Below the pieces are notes generated by a model that ran no database searches, was not told where the DNA came from, and saw nothing but the letters and a program-made list of their open reading frames with translations. The translations under genes and the position numbers were made by a program. Shown piece by piece: positions 1 to 9,611 of a stretch of 48,260 nucleotides of DNA. The stretch is from an uncultured Oscillospiraceae bacterium. Lineage in GTDB: Bacteria; Bacillota; Clostridia; Oscillospirales; Oscillospiraceae. How positions within the stretch are numbered: position 1 is the first letter of the stretch; the number at the start of each line of letters is the position of its first letter. The stretch spans positions 1-48,260 of the forward strand of contig CAJOQP010000120.1 of NCBI GenBank assembly GCA_905236515.1. The letters run 5' to 3'.

Positions 1-285
1 ACCGCATTCGATGTGGCCTAGTTCGCGGTATAGATCAAATAATGCAATGTCATCATCCTGCTGCAATGCTTCCAGCATATCTTTGGTGATATAGATTACC
101 GCCTTGTCAGGGTACATCGTAGTGGCACAGGTGATGAAACCTGCTTCATCCACTTTTGCATCGTTCATGATAATGTCACAGGTAAAGCTGTCATCATTTT
201 TCTTGCGGAATGAGCCTACCAGACTGTTTGGCATCATCAAACTGCCGATGGCAATATATTTTTTGTAATTCTTGGTATCAACCAT
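1..285 (-). CDS. Uncharacterised protein, C-terminus truncated by window edge (MVDTKNYKKYIAIGSLMMPNSLVGSFRKKNDDSFTCDIIMNDAKVDEAGFITCATTMYPDKAVIYITKDMLEALQQDDDIALFDLYRELGHIECG...)
   Basis: Open minus-strand frame from ATG at 285 to the window edge, 95 codons with no stop. Not in the ORF track because it is incomplete. CGGGAG RBS-like sequence upstream. Confidence 0.7.
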   Translation of the reverse strand, partial: MVDTKNYKKYIAIGSLMMPNSLVGSFRKKNDDSFTCDIIMNDAKVDEAGFITCATTMYPDKAVIYITKDMLEALQQDDDIALFDLYRELGHIECG

Positions 286-372
286 TACTATAATCACTCC
301 CGGTTATCTCTCTAATATCTTCATAATCATAACATATTATTCTGTATTTTCCATGAAAAATATTACATATGT

Positions 373-401
373 TTGAAACTGATTATGATTTATGGTTTAA
401 T
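373..401 (+). promoter_or_regulatory. Putative sigma-A promoter TTGAAA-N17-TTTAAT for the phosphodiesterase gene
   Basis: TTGAAA at 373-378 and TTTAAT at 396-401, 17-nt spacer, upstream of the GGAGG RBS and ATG at 429. Confidence 0.45.
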
Positions 402-428
402 GAAAACAACCCATGTTATGGAGGGCTT

Positions 429-887
429 ATGAAAGTCGCTGTGATTTCCGATACCCATGGCCTATTGCGTCCGGAGGTACTGGAAAAGATTATGGATTGC
501 GAACTGATCCTTCACGGTGGTGATATCAATCGACAGGATATTATCGATTCGTTAAAGCAGATCGCTCCGTTGATAGTTGTTCGAGGGAATAATGATAAGG
601 AATGGGCAGAAGCCGTTCCGTTGTTTGAATCCTTTTCTATCGGTGGTGTCAAGGTATATATGACACATAAGAAGAAGGATCTTCCGGAAGATCTGTCCTC
701 ATATGATCTGATTATCACCGGCCATACTCATAAGTATGAATATAAAACTATCGGAGATCAGGTTTTTCTTAATCCCGGTAGTTGTGGACCCAGAAAGACG
801 ACTCAGCCCATTACCATGGCTGTCCTTTATGTGGAAGAGGACGGGTTTACGGTAGAAAAGATTGATATTCCGCACCCAGATGCATAA
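429..887 (+). CDS. YfcE/MJ0936-family metallophosphoesterase
   Basis: MKVAVISDTHG..., GGDI, GNND, TGHTH and NPGS motifs. Start set to ATG 429 (GGAGG RBS) rather than the ORF-track start at 369. Confidence 0.9.
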   Translation: MKVAVISDTHGLLRPEVLEKIMDCELILHGGDINRQDIIDSLKQIAPLIVVRGNNDKEWAEAVPLFESFSIGGVKVYMTHKKKDLPEDLSSYDLIITGHTHKYEYKTIGDQVFLNPGSCGPRKTTQPITMAVLYVEEDGFTVEKIDIPHPDA

Positions 888-934
888 ATAACTTCCATTG
901 GAAGAAAGAGATAATAATTAAAGGTGGTATAAGA

Positions 935-1738
935 ATGGATTACACGAAAATCAGAAACTGCAAACTGTTCCTTCTTGATATGGATGGAACTCTTTATCTT
1001 GGTGATGAAGTATTCAAAGGTGCAATCGAGTATATCAATACATTGTCGGAAACCGGAAGAAAGTATATCTATCTTACGAACAACTCTTCCCGTGCAGGCG
1101 TTGACTATGTCGGACGTCTGAACAGACTCGGTTTTCCGTGTGAGATGGAAAATGTTTTTACCTCCGGAATGGCCACCGGTCTTTATCTCAATGAAAAATA
1201 CAAAGGGAAGAAGATCTATCCTGTTGGTACACGTGCATTCCTTCGAGAGCTGGAAAGCTACGGTGTAGAGTTCTCTGAAACGGACGCTGATGTAGTTGTT
1301 GTCGGTTTTGATACGGAGCTGTATTACGAGAAACTGGATAAAGCGGTTCATTTCCTGCGCCGCGGATGCGACTTTATTGCAGCCAACCCGGACTGGGTAT
1401 GCCCAATGCCTGCGGATGAGGTTTTACCGGACTGTGGCAGTATCTGTGCGCTGTTAACCGCTGCATCCGGTGTGGAACCGGTCTTCATCGGTAAACCGAA
1501 CCGTAATATGGTCGATATCATCTCCGGATATACCGGAATCCCCAACGAGCAGATCTGCTGTGTGGGTGACCGCCTTTATACTGATATTGCCGTTGCTCAG
1601 AATGCTGGTGCCGTATCCTGCTTGGTGTTGTCCGGTGAGACTTCCGTTGATATGGTGGAAGAGGCAGAAAGAAAGCCGGATTATGTTCTTCAGGATGTGG
1701 ATCAACTGGCTCATATTCTACTGGGAGAAGATCTCTGA
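935..1738 (+). CDS. HAD-IIA family hydrolase (NagD / 4-nitrophenylphosphatase-like)
   Basis: LLDMDGTLYLGD motif, TNNSSR, GKPN, and CVGDRLYTDI motif. Confidence 0.92.
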   Translation: MDYTKIRNCKLFLLDMDGTLYLGDEVFKGAIEYINTLSETGRKYIYLTNNSSRAGVDYVGRLNRLGFPCEMENVFTSGMATGLYLNEKYKGKKIYPVGTRAFLRELESYGVEFSETDADVVVVGFDTELYYEKLDKAVHFLRRGCDFIAANPDWVCPMPADEVLPDCGSICALLTAASGVEPVFIGKPNRNMVDIISGYTGIPNEQICCVGDRLYTDIAVAQNAGAVSCLVLSGETSVDMVEEAERKPDYVLQDVDQLAHILLGEDL

Positions 1739-1756
1739 TACTTAATAACAGAAATA

Positions 1757-1787
1757 TAAGGCAAGCGTTTGTGCTTGCCTTTTATTT
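1757..1787. terminator. Intrinsic terminator, probably bidirectional between convergent genes
   Basis: GGCAAGC-gtttgt-GCTTGCC followed by TTTTATTTTT. Confidence 0.85.
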
Positions 1788-2720
1788 TTATATACTGATG
1801 AGGATATCATCTTTATAAATACGTTTCCATGAGAACTCCTGGCACAGTTCCAATGCAGTGCATTCCCGATAGGTATCTAAAAGTCCGCACATTTCACCCA
1901 GGTGCCCAAGCAGTTGCTCCGGTGTATACTTTTTCCTCAGAGTTTCCATATTCAGATCCCCTTCGCGTTTTGACAGTTTTCTTCCTTCTTCTGAAACAAG
2001 AAGAGGGGAGTGCGCATATTCAGGTATATTTCCGCCAAGCGTCCGGATGAGCCAGATCTGCTTGAAAGTTGAGGACATCAGATCTCTTGCACGTACCACG
2101 GAAGAAATATTCATTGCAGCGTCATCAACGGAGACAGCCAGTTGATATGCATAAACTCCATCCGAGCGTCGAACAATAAAATCTCCCTGTGTTTTCAAGT
2201 TTTCGCTCTGCACACCGTAATGGGCATCGTTAAACTCGATTACTTCATCGGGAACAATTACTTTCCAGGCCGGTTTTCTTCCTTTGGCTTCTATTTCTGC
2301 TCGCTGGAGGTCGGTCATATACCTGCAGGAACAGCTGGAGTCTCTTTCCTCGCCGGGATGAGGTGCCGATGCGGCAAGCCGCTGGGATCGGCTGCAGTAA
2401 CAGGGATACAGCAGCCCTTTCTCATCAAGAACCTGAAAGGCAGCATCATAGAGTCGTGTCCTGGCACCCTGTGTGTATTCCGATCCGTTTCCAGGGAACC
2501 AGCCTTCGTCCCAATACAGCCCAAGCCATTGGAGATCTTCCGCCATAAGAGCTGCGTATTCATAATCGCTCCGATCCGGATCCAGATCTTCCAGACGGAA
2601 AACGAGCGTGCCGTCATGACTTCTTACGTCCAGCCAAGCCAGAAGACTGGACATAATATTGCCGATATGAAGTCGGCCGCTGGGACTAGGTGCATAACGA
2701 CCGATGAATGAATGACTCAT
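1788..2720 (-). CDS. gluQ: Glutamyl-Q tRNA(Asp) synthetase (GluQ-RS, truncated GluRS paralog)
   Basis: GRYAPSPSGRLHIGN HIGH-type motif, CYCSRSQRLAASAPHPGEE Zn-site region, KLSKREG KMSKS-type motif. 310 aa with no anticodon-binding domain. Confidence 0.9.
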   Translation of the reverse strand: MSHSFIGRYAPSPSGRLHIGNIMSSLLAWLDVRSHDGTLVFRLEDLDPDRSDYEYAALMAEDLQWLGLYWDEGWFPGNGSEYTQGARTRLYDAAFQVLDEKGLLYPCYCSRSQRLAASAPHPGEERDSSCSCRYMTDLQRAEIEAKGRKPAWKVIVPDEVIEFNDAHYGVQSENLKTQGDFIVRRSDGVYAYQLAVSVDDAAMNISSVVRARDLMSSTFKQIWLIRTLGGNIPEYAHSPLLVSEEGRKLSKREGDLNMETLRKKYTPEQLLGHLGEMCGLLDTYRECTALELCQEFSWKRIYKDDILISI

Positions 2721-2859
2721 GGAATCACTTCCTTTTCAATGATTATACTTGCATTCCATCAAAAAAGCGACTGCTTATAGAAAATAAACATGGATTAGGT
2801 GTATATGTTGTTGTATAATAATAAAATACGATCTATATATTGCGGTTTTGGGGGATCTG

Positions 2860-3351
2860 ATGGCTAATGTAAAAACCAATGCGGTCCGTATTCTTGAACG
2901 GGCTGATATCCGTTTCAATATGCTTAGCTATGATTGGGACGGGAAAAATGCACCGGATGGGAATTCGGTAGCTGCAATGCTAGGTCAGGATCCGGGCCAA
3001 GTGTTCAAGACCCTTGTGGCAAGGGGAGCGTCCGGAGAATATTATGTATTCGACATACCGGTTTCCGGGTCTCTGGACTTGAAAAAAGCCGCAAAAGCGG
3101 TAGGTGAAAAGAGCATTGCAATGATTCATTTAAAGGAACTGTTCCCACTTACCGGATATGTTCACGGAGGCTGTTCTCCCATCGGGATGAAAAAACAGTT
3201 TTCGACTGTGATCGATGAAACCTGCATATTATATGATACTATCTTTATCTCTGCCGGAAAGATCGGACTTCAGATCGAATTGAATCCGGACGACTTGATC
3301 ACTCTCATCAGCGGAAGCACGGCAGATCTTGTATTTGAGGAAAATTCATGA
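2860..3351 (+). CDS. ybaK: Cys-tRNA(Pro)/Cys-tRNA(Cys) deacylase, YbaK/EbsC family
   Basis: [15 protein letters not shown]..., [44 protein letters not shown]. Start at ATG 2860 with GGGG RBS. Confidence 0.92.
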   Translation: MANVKTNAVRILERADIRFNMLSYDWDGKNAPDGNSVAAMLGQDPGQVFKTLVARGASGEYYVFDIPVSGSLDLKKAAKAVGEKSIAMIHLKELFPLTGYVHGGCSPIGMKKQFSTVIDETCILYDTIFISAGKIGLQIELNPDDLITLISGSTADLVFEENS

Positions 3352-6170
3352 AAGAAAACATTGAAGTAAAAGGTGCTCGCACCAATAATCTGAATAACGT
3401 GAGTGTCACCATTCCGAGAGATAAACTGGTAGTCATGACCGGACTGTCCGGTTCGGGCAAATCCAGCCTGGCATTTGATACGATCTATGCGGAAGGGCAG
3501 AGAAGATATGTGGAATCTCTCAGTTCCTATGCACGACAGTTTCTCGGTCAGATGGACAAGCCGGATGTGGATTATATCGAGGGACTGTCTCCAGCAATCT
3601 CTATTGATCAGAAGACGACTTCCCGAAATCCCAGATCTACGGTCGGTACCGTTACGGAGATCTACGATTATCTGCGTCTTCTTTGGGCTCGGATTGGAGT
3701 GCCGCACTGTCCTAACTGCGGAAAGGAAATCAAAAAGCAGACGATCGATCAGATCGTGGATCAGATCATGTCATACCCGGAACGGACCAGAATCCAGATT
3801 CTTTCTCCTGTTGTCCGCGCAAAAAAAGGAGAACATGTTAAGATCTTTGAAGATGCTCAGCGTTCCGGATATGTACGTGTTCGTGTGGACGGCATCATTT
3901 ATGATCTGTCGGAAGAGATCAAGCTGGAAAAGAACAAAAAGCACAGCATTGAGATCGTAGTGGATCGTCTGGTGATAAAACCTGATATCGTACGCCGTCT
4001 GACAGACAGCATAGAGACCGCGGTATCGCTATCGGACAATCTGGTTATTATCAATATCCTGGATGAAGACCGTGATGTGCTGTATTCTCAGAATTTTGCC
4101 TGCGAAGACTGTGGGATCTCCATTGAAGAGCTAGCTCCCAGAAGTTTTTCTTTCAACAATCCGTTCGGCGCCTGTCCTAAATGTTCCGGTCTTGGTGTTC
4201 AGATGCTGATCGATCCAGCACTGATCGTTCCGGATGAAGACAAATCCATTCAGGATGGCGCGATCACTGCAACCGGATGGAGCAACATGAAGGATGACAG
4301 CATCGCGAAAATGTATTTTGATGCCATGAGCAAGAAGTATCATTTTCGACTGGATGCTCCTTTTCGTTCATTAAGCAAGGACGTTCGCAAAATCATTTTT
4401 TACGGCACCGGAGAAGAGAATCTTGAGCTGAAATTTGACGGAAGAAGAGGAACCGGTGTTCTTCATCAGCCCTTTGAGGGGATCGTCAATAATATGGAAC
4501 GAAGATATCGCGAATCCACCAGTGAATCTGTGAGATCTGATATCGAAGACTGTATGTCTCCCATCCCTTGCCCCGAATGCGATGGACGACGGCTGAAAAA
4601 GGAGATACTTGCAGTCACTGTAGGAGATCTGAACATATCCCAGTTTTCGGATTACTCCGTCAATGACGCACTGGAGTTCATGAAACATCTTTCCCTTAGT
4701 GAACGGGATCAGATCATTGCTAAGCAGATCCTGAAGGAAATCATCAACCGTCTGCAGTTTCTATCCAGTGTCGGGCTCGGCTATCTGAATCTTTCCCGTG
4801 CCGCAGGAACTCTGTCAGGAGGGGAGAGTCAGCGGATTCGGCTGGCGACCCAGATCGGTTCCAGTCTTATGGGCGTGCTGTATATTCTGGATGAACCCAG
4901 TATCGGTCTTCATCAGCGTGACAATGCCAAACTGCTTGCCACATTAAAACAGCTACGGGATATTGGTAATTCTCTGATCGTGGTCGAACACGATGAAGAA
5001 ACGATGCGGGAAGCTGATTATATCGTGGATATTGGGCCTGGAGCAGGAATACATGGTGGTAATATTGTCGCAGCAGGCACAGTGGATGATATCTGCAATT
5101 GCAAGGAGAGTGTGACAGGACAGTATCTTTCCGGAGCTAAATATGTTCCGGTGCCTTCCCAGCGGAGAACCGGCAATGGAAAAACAATCCGTGTGATTGG
5201 CGCGCAGGAAAACAATCTAAAGAACATCGATGTGGAATTTCCACTGGGCACATTCATTTGTGTTACCGGCGTTTCCGGAAGCGGAAAGTCCTCCCTGGTC
5301 AATGAGATCCTTTATAAGACACTGGGCGCAAAGAAAAACCATATGAAACTGCGCCCGGGCAAATATGATCGAATGGAAGGGCTTGAATATGTGGATAAAG
5401 TCATTGCGATCGATCAGAGCCCCATCGGACGCTCACCGCGTTCAAATCCTGCGACTTATACCGGACTGTTTAATGATATTCGGGATCTTTTTGCCAATTC
5501 CAATGATGCGAAACTCCGTGGATATGACGCCGGTCGGTTTTCCTTCAATGTAAAAGGCGGTCGCTGTGAAGCCTGTTCTGGAGACGGTTTGGTCAAGATC
5601 GAAATGAACTTCCTTTCCGATGTTTACGTTCCATGCGAAGTCTGCGGAGGAAAACGCTACAACCGCGAGACTCTGGAAGTCCGTTATAAAGGAAAGAACA
5701 TCGCAGATGTATTGGATATGACGGTGGAGGAGGCATTGTCCTTCTTTGAGAATCATACCAAGATCCGTAATCGGCTTCAGGTCATTTTTGATGTCGGACT
5801 CGGTTATATCAAATTGGGGCAGTCCAGTACGACCCTATCCGGAGGCGAAGCGCAGCGCATTAAACTTGCAACGGAACTGTCCAAGAAATCTACCGGATCT
5901 ACGGTATATATTCTGGACGAACCGACTACCGGTCTTCATGCTGCAGATGTCCATCGCCTTATCAACATTCTTGGGAGGCTTGCTGATGCCGGCAACACGG
6001 TAGTCGTGATCGAGCATAACCTGGATGTTATCAAAACAGCGGACAGTATAATCGATCTCGGACCGGAAGGCGGAGACGGCGGCGGTGAACTGGTCTTTAC
6101 CGGAACTCCGGAAGAATGTGCAAAATGTGAAACCAGTTTTACCGGTCAGTTTTTGAAGAAAATTCTTTGA
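3348..6170 (+). CDS. uvrA: Excinuclease ABC subunit A (UvrA)
   Basis: 940 aa; two Walker A ([20 protein letters not shown]), two LSGGE signatures, CxxC zinc motifs. ATGA overlap with ybaK. Confidence 0.98.
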   Translation: MKENIEVKGARTNNLNNVSVTIPRDKLVVMTGLSGSGKSSLAFDTIYAEGQRRYVESLSSYARQFLGQMDKPDVDYIEGLSPAISIDQKTTSRNPRSTVGTVTEIYDYLRLLWARIGVPHCPNCGKEIKKQTIDQIVDQIMSYPERTRIQILSPVVRAKKGEHVKIFEDAQRSGYVRVRVDGIIYDLSEEIKLEKNKKHSIEIVVDRLVIKPDIVRRLTDSIETAVSLSDNLVIINILDEDRDVLYSQNFACEDCGISIEELAPRSFSFNNPFGACPKCSGLGVQMLIDPALIVPDEDKSIQDGAITATGWSNMKDDSIAKMYFDAMSKKYHFRLDAPFRSLSKDVRKIIFYGTGEENLELKFDGRRGTGVLHQPFEGIVNNMERRYRESTSESVRSDIEDCMSPIPCPECDGRRLKKEILAVTVGDLNISQFSDYSVNDALEFMKHLSLSERDQIIAKQILKEIINRLQFLSSVGLGYLNLSRAAGTLSGGESQRIRLATQIGSSLMGVLYILDEPSIGLHQRDNAKLLATLKQLRDIGNSLIVVEHDEETMREADYIVDIGPGAGIHGGNIVAAGTVDDICNCKESVTGQYLSGAKYVPVPSQRRTGNGKTIRVIGAQENNLKNIDVEFPLGTFICVTGVSGSGKSSLVNEILYKTLGAKKNHMKLRPGKYDRMEGLEYVDKVIAIDQSPIGRSPRSNPATYTGLFNDIRDLFANSNDAKLRGYDAGRFSFNVKGGRCEACSGDGLVKIEMNFLSDVYVPCEVCGGKRYNRETLEVRYKGKNIADVLDMTVEEALSFFENHTKIRNRLQVIFDVGLGYIKLGQSSTTLSGGEAQRIKLATELSKKSTGSTVYILDEPTTGLHAADVHRLINILGRLADAGNTVVVIEHNLDVIKTADSIIDLGPEGGDGGGELVFTGTPEECAKCETSFTGQFLKKIL

Positions 6171-6187
6171 TTTGAGGTTTATATCGA

Positions 6188-8458
6188 ATGGATAACCTGA
6201 ATTCGAGTTATGAAATGGAATTTGATAACTTTCAGGAAGAATCGGAACTGGATATTGTTTCAGGAACGATACAGACAATTCTATATAACAATGATTCCAA
6301 TGCATACACGGTTCTGAAACTTCTCTCGGATTCGGGCAATACCATTACGGCAGTCGGCTATCTTCCTTATGCATATCCCGGGGAGTGGCTTTATGCGGAA
6401 GGTAAATGGACCAATTATAAAACCTATGGGGCCCAGTTTAATATTGAGCAGTACGATCTCGTTATGCCGAAAACAAAGGAAAACCTGTTCCTTTATCTTT
6501 CCAGCGGTGCTATTAAGTATATTGGTGCGGCTACGGCAGCTCTTCTCGTGAATAAATTCGGGGAAAGTGTTCTGGATATTTTGGAAAACAATCCGGAACA
6601 GCTTTCGCAGATCAAAGGCATCTCGCCACAACGAGCTGTGGAGATCTCTCAGTCATTTCATTCTCAGATGATCCTTCATCGGATTGTAGATTACCTCTCC
6701 ATTCGCGGACTTCGTCCGATTCTTGCTGTTCGGCTTTATCGCTATTACGGTGAAAAGGCGATGGAACGGATTCAGGAAAACCCGTATCTTCTTTGCTCGG
6801 AACGGATCGGCGGTTCATTTCACGAAGCGGATTCTTTTGCTTCCAGTATCGGAATTGAAAGAAACAGTATTGATCGGGTCAAGGCCGCAATTCTGTTTGA
6901 GCTGAAGCATAATCTGAATAACGGACATTGCTTTATTTCCAAGAACAAGCTCTGTGAAGCATGTTCTATGCTGCTCTCATTGGAACTGGACCGATGCGAA
7001 CAGGGTCTTGCCAGCCTGGAGGATGACGGTGAGATCATTGTGGAACCGATCGGTAATGTTACAGGATGCTATCTTTCTGATATTTATGAGGCGGAAACAT
7101 ATACCGCCGAGCGAATATATGAGATGTCCAACAACCGGCTCTCCATTCGCATGGATCCAACTAAGATCATTGAACAGGTGGAACGGGAGCAGGGGATCAC
7201 TTATTCGGAGGATCAAAAAGTCATCCTCGGCATCGCACTCAACCATCAGATCGCGGTCCTGACTGGAGGTCCCGGCACCGGAAAAACTACTTCCATCTGT
7301 GCAATCCTAGCCGCATTTGAGACCATTGGGCTTGATACGAAGCTTTGTGCACCCACCGGAAGAGCAGCAAAACGGATGACGGAACTCACCGGAAGAGAAG
7401 CATATACACTTCATCGGCTGCTGGGAGCCCAAATGTCTGAAGCGGAGGAAAAAACGGTATTTAGTTTTAACGAGGAAGAACCGCTTAAATGTGATGCCGT
7501 GATTGTCGATGAATGTTCCATGGTTGATATCACTTTGATGAAGGCTCTGTTATGTGCATTGCCGGATACCTGCAGAGTTGTGCTGGTAGGGGATGTGGAT
7601 CAGCTTCCCTCGGTCGGCCCTGGCAAGGTTTTTGCTGATATCATTAACAGTAAGGTAGTACCGACTGTCTATCTGAATCAAATATTCCGGCAGAAACAGG
7701 ACAGCAGAATCGTTCGTTTCGCTCATGAAATCAATATCGGAAAGATCCCTAATTATACGGAAAATAAAGGAGATTTCTTCCGACTGTCCAGGATCGATCC
7801 GCAGGAGTGCGCGAATACAGTCGCAGAACTGTGCTCGGAACGTCTTCCCAATAACATGAATATTCCTTCGGATAGAATCCAGATCCTGTCACCCACAAAA
7901 AAGGGGGAGACCGGTACGGTCAGTCTGAACAAACTGCTTCAGAATACACTGAATCCGGCAGATCCCACCAAAATGGAAAAAGCATTCGGTGATATTATTT
8001 TCCGTGAAGGCGACAGGGTAATGCAAACGCGGAACAATTATGATATAATGTGGAGCGACTCAAAGGGGATTCAGTCCGGTCAGGGTATTTATAACGGTGA
8101 TATCGGAGTTATCCGTTCCATCGATCCTGGCAACCGGATCATCACGGTGGATTTTGATGACCGATATGTGAAATACGAGTATGACGCACTGGATGAGCTG
8201 GAACACGCATGGGCTTTGACGGTTCATAAATCTCAGGGCAGTGAGTTTCAGGCTGTTATCCTTGTTTTGAATTCCTGCGCAAAATCTCTCATGAATCGCG
8301 GTATTCTATATACGGCGATCACAAGGGCAAAGCAACTGTTGATTATCGTCGGCGTGGACGAGATCATACATGCCATGATCCAGACGGATCGTGTATCGAA
8401 ACGATACAGCGGGCTTCGGCTTCGGCTGAAAGCCTATCAGGAAATAGGAAAAGAGTGA
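6188..8458 (+). CDS. recD2: RecD2-type ATP-dependent DNA helicase
   Basis: 756 aa; GGPGTGKTTSICAI Walker A, VDECSMVD, GDVDQLPSVGPG, WALTVHKSQGSEF, YTAITRAK. Confidence 0.95.
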   Translation: MDNLNSSYEMEFDNFQEESELDIVSGTIQTILYNNDSNAYTVLKLLSDSGNTITAVGYLPYAYPGEWLYAEGKWTNYKTYGAQFNIEQYDLVMPKTKENLFLYLSSGAIKYIGAATAALLVNKFGESVLDILENNPEQLSQIKGISPQRAVEISQSFHSQMILHRIVDYLSIRGLRPILAVRLYRYYGEKAMERIQENPYLLCSERIGGSFHEADSFASSIGIERNSIDRVKAAILFELKHNLNNGHCFISKNKLCEACSMLLSLELDRCEQGLASLEDDGEIIVEPIGNVTGCYLSDIYEAETYTAERIYEMSNNRLSIRMDPTKIIEQVEREQGITYSEDQKVILGIALNHQIAVLTGGPGTGKTTSICAILAAFETIGLDTKLCAPTGRAAKRMTELTGREAYTLHRLLGAQMSEAEEKTVFSFNEEEPLKCDAVIVDECSMVDITLMKALLCALPDTCRVVLVGDVDQLPSVGPGKVFADIINSKVVPTVYLNQIFRQKQDSRIVRFAHEINIGKIPNYTENKGDFFRLSRIDPQECANTVAELCSERLPNNMNIPSDRIQILSPTKKGETGTVSLNKLLQNTLNPADPTKMEKAFGDIIFREGDRVMQTRNNYDIMWSDSKGIQSGQGIYNGDIGVIRSIDPGNRIITVDFDDRYVKYEYDALDELEHAWALTVHKSQGSEFQAVILVLNSCAKSLMNRGILYTAITRAKQLLIIVGVDEIIHAMIQTDRVSKRYSGLRLRLKAYQEIGKE

Positions 8459-8468
8459 GGTTGAATCG

Positions 8469-9500
8469 ATGCTGATATTTGAAAGAGATATGGCTATTGA
8501 TATGGGAACATCGGAAACTCTTGTCTATGCACAGGATTCCGGGTTGGTTCTCCGTGAGCCTACTGTTGTGGCAGTGGACAAGTTTTCCGGAGAAATGCTG
8601 AAGACCGGACAGGAAGCGGAGAAGATGCTTGGTCGTACACCTGCTAATATCGTTTCCATTCATCCCATTCAGTCTGGTGTCATTAACGATTATGATATGA
8701 CGGCGCAGATGCTGCGTGAGTATATCAACCGCAACACCTCCTTCAGTTTGTTTAAACCTCGCGTTCTGATGTGTGTCCCAAGCAGCATTTCCGGAGTAGA
8801 AGAGCGCGCTATCTGTGATGCAGTGATTGAAGCCGGTGCCAGAAAGGTGTATCTGCTTGAAACTGCTGTTGCTACCGCTATGGGCGCCGGTATCGACATT
8901 TCTCTGCCGGATGGACATATGGTTATCGACATTGGCAGCGGAACAACGGAAGTGGCAGTGATCTCCATGGGGGGAGTGGTGGAATGTGAATCCATCAAAA
9001 CTGCTGGTGATGCCTTTGATGACTCCATTGTCCGTTACGTACGCCGCAAGTACAATCTCATAATTGGTCAACGCACCGCAGAAGAATTAAAGTGCAGTAT
9101 CGGATGTGTTATGAAACGGCCTACGGACAGCGTGGATGAGATTAAAGGAAGAGATGTGGTCACAGGCCTGCCCAAGGTGATCAAGATCCATTCTTCTGAA
9201 CTGCTTGAAGTATTCCGCGAGCCTGTGGTCTCCATTATGGAAGCTGTTCACAATACACTGGAGCGTACTCCTCCGGAATTGGTCGGCGATCTTTCTGCGA
9301 ACGGCATTGTTATGTCCGGGGGCGGCAGCCTGTTGTTCGGATTGGATCAGCTTATTGAGCGTTCTACCGGTATTCGGACGGTGGTCGTTGATGATGCTGT
9401 TTCCTGTGCCGCATATGGCGCCGGAAAGATGCTGAAGCATCTGAACGACATGCCTGAGGGAATGGTAAACTTCGCCAGAAAACGGCAGTTGAAAAAATAA
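8469..9500 (+). CDS. MreB/Mbl-like rod-shape actin homologue
   Basis: AIDMGTSETLVY phosphate-1 motif, HPIQSGVINDYD, VIDIGSGTTEVAVIS, VMSGGGSLL adenosine motif. Confidence 0.9.
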   Translation: MLIFERDMAIDMGTSETLVYAQDSGLVLREPTVVAVDKFSGEMLKTGQEAEKMLGRTPANIVSIHPIQSGVINDYDMTAQMLREYINRNTSFSLFKPRVLMCVPSSISGVEERAICDAVIEAGARKVYLLETAVATAMGAGIDISLPDGHMVIDIGSGTTEVAVISMGGVVECESIKTAGDAFDDSIVRYVRRKYNLIIGQRTAEELKCSIGCVMKRPTDSVDEIKGRDVVTGLPKVIKIHSSELLEVFREPVVSIMEAVHNTLERTPPELVGDLSANGIVMSGGGSLLFGLDQLIERSTGIRTVVVDDAVSCAAYGAGKMLKHLNDMPEGMVNFARKRQLKK

Positions 9501-9507
9501 AAAATAA

Positions 9508-9555
9508 AGAATCGCGTCATATCATCAAAAGCTGGTATGACGCGATCTTTTACTA
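9508..9555 (+). terminator. Intrinsic terminator after mreB-like gene
   Basis: ATCGCGTCATA ... TATGACGCGAT inverted repeat followed by CTTTT. Confidence 0.75.
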
Positions 9556-9565
9556 GTTTACGGAA

Positions 9566-9599
9566 AAACAAAAGGCGGAACTTTCGTTCCGCCTTTAAA
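9566..9599 (-). terminator. Intrinsic terminator for the minus-strand hydrolase
   Basis: On minus: AAAGGCGGAAC-gaaa-GTTCCGCCTTTTGTTTTT. Confidence 0.8.
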
Positions 9600-9611
9600 C
9601 TATTGATTTAA

